Part shown: positions 61,151 to 64,000 of the stretch, piece by piece | Numbering within the stretch: the stretch's first letter is position 1 | Layout: each line of letters begins with the position of its first letter | Assembly (NCBI RefSeq): GCF_000302595.1 | Contig: NZ_JH947128.1 | Coordinates: forward strand, 460,287-524,286 | DNA from: Pedobacter arcticus A12 | GTDB taxonomy: Bacteria > Bacteroidota > Bacteroidia > Sphingobacteriales > Sphingobacteriaceae | Length of the DNA stretch: 64,000 nt | Direction: 5' to 3' | Notes under the pieces: generated by a model | What the model saw: only the letters and a program-made list of their open reading frames with translations | The model's database searches: none | What the model was told of the DNA's origin: nothing | Translations under genes and position numbers: made by a program

Positions 61151-63577
61151 ATGAAATTTAATTTTTTAAGTCTGTTTTTTCTTTTTATCACCTCTTCTTC
61201 TATAGCACAAACATCGCCACAGCTCAATGCTGCTGAGTTATTGCTGGCTATAAAGAAATTAGGTGTTACGGGCAGTGTGCTTTACATTGCAGCGCACCCG
61301 GATGATGAAAACACCCGACTGTTGGCTTATCTCGCAAAAGAAAAACTATATAAAACAGGTTATTTGGCTTTAACCAGAGGCGATGGCGGACAAAACCTGA
61401 TTGGAAACGAACAAGCTGAGGATTTGGGTCTGATTAGAACCCAAGAACTTTTGGCAGCCCGTAGAAATGATAGTGCTATACAATTTTTCACGCGAGCAAA
61501 TGATTTCGGTTTTTCAAAAACCCCAGAAGAAACGTTCAAGATTTGGAATAAGGATTCCATTTTGTCGGATGTGGTTTATATCATCAGAAAATTTAAACCC
61601 GATGTAATCATTACCAGATTTCCACCAGATGCTAGAGCTGGACACGGACACCATGCAGCATCTTCCATTTTAGCCCAGGAAGCTTTTACCGCTGCCGCAG
61701 ATCCTAACATGTTCCCTGCACAGTTAAAAGAAGTATCGGTGTGGCAGGCAAAACGCATTTTATGGAATAACTATAATTTTGGCGGAAATGATAATACTGC
61801 CGACGATCAGCTAAAAATTGATGTTGGTGTTTATAACAATTTGCTGGGTAAAAGTTATGGCGAAATTGCGGCAGAAAGCCGTTCGATGCATAAAAGCCAG
61901 GGTTTTGGTAGCGCCAGACAACGCGGTAGCAGTTTAGAATACTTTAGCTCGTGGAAAGGCGCTTTACCTAAAAGCGATTTGATGGAAGGCATCAACACCG
62001 ATTGGAGCAAAATTAAAGGCGCAGAAAACGTGGATGGCTTGGTAACAGCTGTAGTTGAAAGTTTTAATCCGCAACAGCCACAGAAAAGCATCACCCAATT
62101 GTTGATAATCTATAAAGTGTTGGCAAAAGCCCAAAAAACTGACTTGGTAAACGAAAAACTAAACGAACTTAAAAATATCATTTTAGCCTGTAGCGGAACT
62201 TGGTTTGAGGCGTATGCTATTGCTGCATTTAATGCTGTAAATACGCCTTATAATGTAAAGGTAGATTTGATATCGCAAAGCCCGGATGTTAGCATTACCG
62301 TAAAAAATTGGGATAAAAAGGTTGCATTGCAACCTAACAAATTGACAACCGTTGAAGGTGAAAAAACCTCCGCAAACATCAGCCAGCCTTATTGGCTAGC
62401 GGAGGCGCATGATATTGGCAGGTATCATCTTGCTAGTCAGAATTTATTGAATTATCCAGAAGGAAAACCGGCAGATTCGATCAATTTTTCAGTAAATATT
62501 AATGGTGTAAATTTAGATTTCCAGCGCTCAATTGTTTACAAATACACGGATGCAGTGCGTGGCGAGGTTTACCAGCCCTTAGCAATTACACCACCAGTTA
62601 CCGCAACCATTAGTACCAAAGCGTTTGTTTTTAACGAAGAAAAACAAAAAAGCATCACAGTTAAATTAAAAGCTTTCCAAAAAAATGCCCAAGGTACGCT
62701 AACATTGCAAGCACCTAAAGGTTGGAAAATTTCTCCCAACAAATTAGATTTTGACCTTAAAGATAAGGATGAGGAAAAAAGTTTGGCATTTACCCTTTTA
62801 CCTTTGCCCAATGCAGAAAATGGCCTGTTGAAAGCTACCGTTTTAATAGCTGGAAAAACATATGACAATGGCATTAAAACCATCAGTTATGAGCATATTC
62901 CAACGATCACCTATTTCCCACCCGCTGAAGCAAAACTGGTAAAACTTGATTTAAAGAGTACCGCAAAAAACATAGGTTATATTGTAGGCGCTGGAGATCT
63001 AATTCCCGAAGCTTTACGCGAGATTGGTTTAAACGTTACTGTACTTTCGGAAAATGATTTGGCAAACAATAATTTGAGCAACTACGATGCAATTATTGCT
63101 GGCGTAAGACTATACAACGTTAACGAACGGATGAAGTTTGTGCAAAAAAAACTGATGGATTATGTAAAGAATGGTGGAGTTTACCTGGTTCAATATAACG
63201 TAAACCGTCCTCTAGTAATGGATAACATTGGTCCTTACCCTTTTACTATTGTAAGGGATCGGGTTACGGAAGAAAACGCAACAGTCAATTTTATAAACCC
63301 ACAGAGTAAAGCTTTAAATTTTCCAAATAAAATTACAACTGCTGATTTTGATGGTTGGATACAGGAACGTGGAATTTATTTTGCTAGTGAGGCAAGCAAA
63401 GAATATGAGAAACCTTTGAGCATGAAAGATACGGGCGAAAAAGAAAGTGAAGGTTCTTTACTGATTGCCAATTATGGCAAAGGCAAATTTGTTTATACTG
63501 GGTTGGTGTTTTTTAGAGAGTTGCCAGCGGGCGTTCCAGGAGCGTATCGGCTGTTTATGAATTTGTTGGCGAAGTAG
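61151..63577 (+). CDS. PIG-L (LmbE) family deacetylase with C-terminal glutamine-amidotransferase-like part
   Basis: This is an 808-residue exported protein. The signal peptide ends near SSIAQ. The PIG-L domain shows AAHPDDENTRLLAYLA (metal His-Asp-Asp) and HGHHAASSI (second metal His pair). Beta-sandwich domains follow (about 380-590). The region about 600-808 has SNYDAIIAGVRLYNVNERM, KNGGVYLVQYNVNRP and KGKFVYTGLVFFRELPAG, resembling a class I glutamine amidotransferase-like or ThuA-like fold. PIG-L enzymes remove N-acetyl groups from GlcNAc-type sugars. The ATG at 61151 is chosen for the signal peptide; an upstream TTG is unlikely. Confidence 0.88.
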   Translation: MKFNFLSLFFLFITSSSIAQTSPQLNAAELLLAIKKLGVTGSVLYIAAHPDDENTRLLAYLAKEKLYKTGYLALTRGDGGQNLIGNEQAEDLGLIRTQELLAARRNDSAIQFFTRANDFGFSKTPEETFKIWNKDSILSDVVYIIRKFKPDVIITRFPPDARAGHGHHAASSILAQEAFTAAADPNMFPAQLKEVSVWQAKRILWNNYNFGGNDNTADDQLKIDVGVYNNLLGKSYGEIAAESRSMHKSQGFGSARQRGSSLEYFSSWKGALPKSDLMEGINTDWSKIKGAENVDGLVTAVVESFNPQQPQKSITQLLIIYKVLAKAQKTDLVNEKLNELKNIILACSGTWFEAYAIAAFNAVNTPYNVKVDLISQSPDVSITVKNWDKKVALQPNKLTTVEGEKTSANISQPYWLAEAHDIGRYHLASQNLLNYPEGKPADSINFSVNINGVNLDFQRSIVYKYTDAVRGEVYQPLAITPPVTATISTKAFVFNEEKQKSITVKLKAFQKNAQGTLTLQAPKGWKISPNKLDFDLKDKDEEKSLAFTLLPLPNAENGLLKATVLIAGKTYDNGIKTISYEHIPTITYFPPAEAKLVKLDLKSTAKNIGYIVGAGDLIPEALREIGLNVTVLSENDLANNNLSNYDAIIAGVRLYNVNERMKFVQKKLMDYVKNGGVYLVQYNVNRPLVMDNIGPYPFTIVRDRVTEENATVNFINPQSKALNFPNKITTADFDGWIQERGIYFASEASKEYEKPLSMKDTGEKESEGSLLIANYGKGKFVYTGLVFFRELPAGVPGAYRLFMNLLAK

Positions 63578-63860
63578 GGTTTCTTTCCTCCGTCTTCACC
63601 GTTCATTCCGAATGAGGTACGAGGAGGAATCTGCAAGCGACGGAAACAGAATCTCTTTTTAACCCACTGCCCAAAAAAACACTGTTAAAGGTGGGACAGT
63701 GCAAAGGAATTTGCAGACCTCTCCTTTCGTCGAGGTGACGGGAAACTCTCTTCCCCACTGCCGTGTTAGGGATTGCAGTGGATACCGGCCAAGCGCCTAA
63801 TGCCTGTGTGCGTATGAAGGTAAAGCCCGACCCCGTTTTTCCCGGGGTAACACCCATATT
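63578..63860. repeat. Repeat-rich gap with hairpin
   Basis: There is no gene here. It holds words of a dispersed family (ATTCCGAATGAGGTACG, GGAATCTGCAAGCG, GGAATTTGCAGACC) and a hairpin ACCCCG/CGGGGT at 63830-63848 a dozen bases beyond the stop of the minus-strand gene. The hairpin lacks a T-tract. Confidence 0.6.
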
Positions 63861-64000
63861 TTACTCATCATCACTTCCGGCATTTGCACCCACACCTCTT
63901 CTCACCACTGGCATTCCTAAAATTTTATAAACGTCATCAATTTGATTGATGCTTCCGTTTACCAGATTGCTTAAAATCACGATGGTGATGTCACGTTTCA
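63861..64000 (-). CDS. C-terminal end of a protein, truncated by the window edge
   Basis: The last 46 codons of a minus-strand gene are present; the stop is TAA at 63861-63863 and the rest lies beyond base 64000. The visible end has KRDITIVILSNLVNGSINQ then DDVYKILGMPVV and an acidic tail SDDE. The IVILSNL strand resembles the final strand of beta-lactamase-family serine hydrolases, but too little is visible to assign it. Confidence 0.6.
   Translation of the reverse strand, partial: KRDITIVILSNLVNGSINQIDDVYKILGMPVVRRGVGANAGSDDE

Noticed and set aside
63603-63857. 84-codon minus-strand frame
   Set aside because: It lies over repeat words and a hairpin beyond the end of the truncated gene, and has no protein-like pattern.

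Overview
The window looks like a chromosomal segment of a Bacteroidota bacterium close to Pedobacter/Sphingobacteriaceae. The evidence is the AT-rich coding style, weak ribosome binding sites, TAnnTTTG promoter-like motifs, lipoprotein signals ending in a Cys box, and family-typical proteins (BexD/Wza-type export lipoprotein plus Wzc-type kinase, WbqC, UPF0175/DUF3368, a DisA_N-like sensor protein, large PIG-L protein). This is read from protein families only; no rRNA or tRNA gene was found.

Layout. (1) 1-2003: no protein gene. A block of three long composite repeats (1-1400) is followed by a hairpin-rich stretch with a probable structured RNA (1690-1890) and a perfect 13-bp inverted repeat just upstream of a regulator gene. 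(2) 2004-42131: one long, co-directional surface-polysaccharide locus. It opens with an XRE/winged-helix regulator, a polysaccharide export lipoprotein and a Wzz/BY-kinase. It continues with an AsnB-glycosyltransferase fusion, an ABC exporter pair (Wzm/Wzt-like), about 15 further glycosyltransferases, four hexapeptide acyltransferases, one membrane acyltransferase, a WecE-type aminotransferase, PhyH oxygenase, methyltransferases, an O-antigen polymerase/ligase-like membrane protein and a NodU-type carbamoyltransferase. A UPF0175/DUF3368 toxin-antitoxin pair sits near its end. (3) 42132-64000: housekeeping genes (M28 peptidase, radA, htpG, DisA_N-like protein, cyclophilin, xth, histidine kinase, DinB, thioesterase, TlpA-like lipoprotein, acyl-CoA dehydrogenase, ilvE, PIG-L deacetylase) separated by repeat-filled intergenic regions, including a RAYT transposase embedded in REP/BIME repeats.

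How the locus may work. Nucleotide-sugar supply is nearly absent here (only a WecE-like step and one epimerase), and neither an initiating phosphoglycosyltransferase nor a Wzx flippase is seen, so the locus depends on genes elsewhere. The glycan would be assembled by the glycosyltransferases and decorated with acyl, amino, methyl and carbamoyl groups. It would be exported by the Wzm/Wzt ABC transporter and/or the Wza/Wzc route. Many genes touch or overlap by 1-22 bases, which implies long transcription units.

The most unusual points are the in-frame AsnB-GT4 fusion; three adjacent glycosyltransferase genes carrying in-frame insertions built from the same words that make up the intergenic repeats; the RAYT/REP array with a 222/219/222-bp tandem repeat and a decayed RAYT copy; the rod-shaped RNA candidate at 1690-1890; and a dispersed repeat family with a CTTTTTT-loop-AAAAAAG hairpin found at six or more places.
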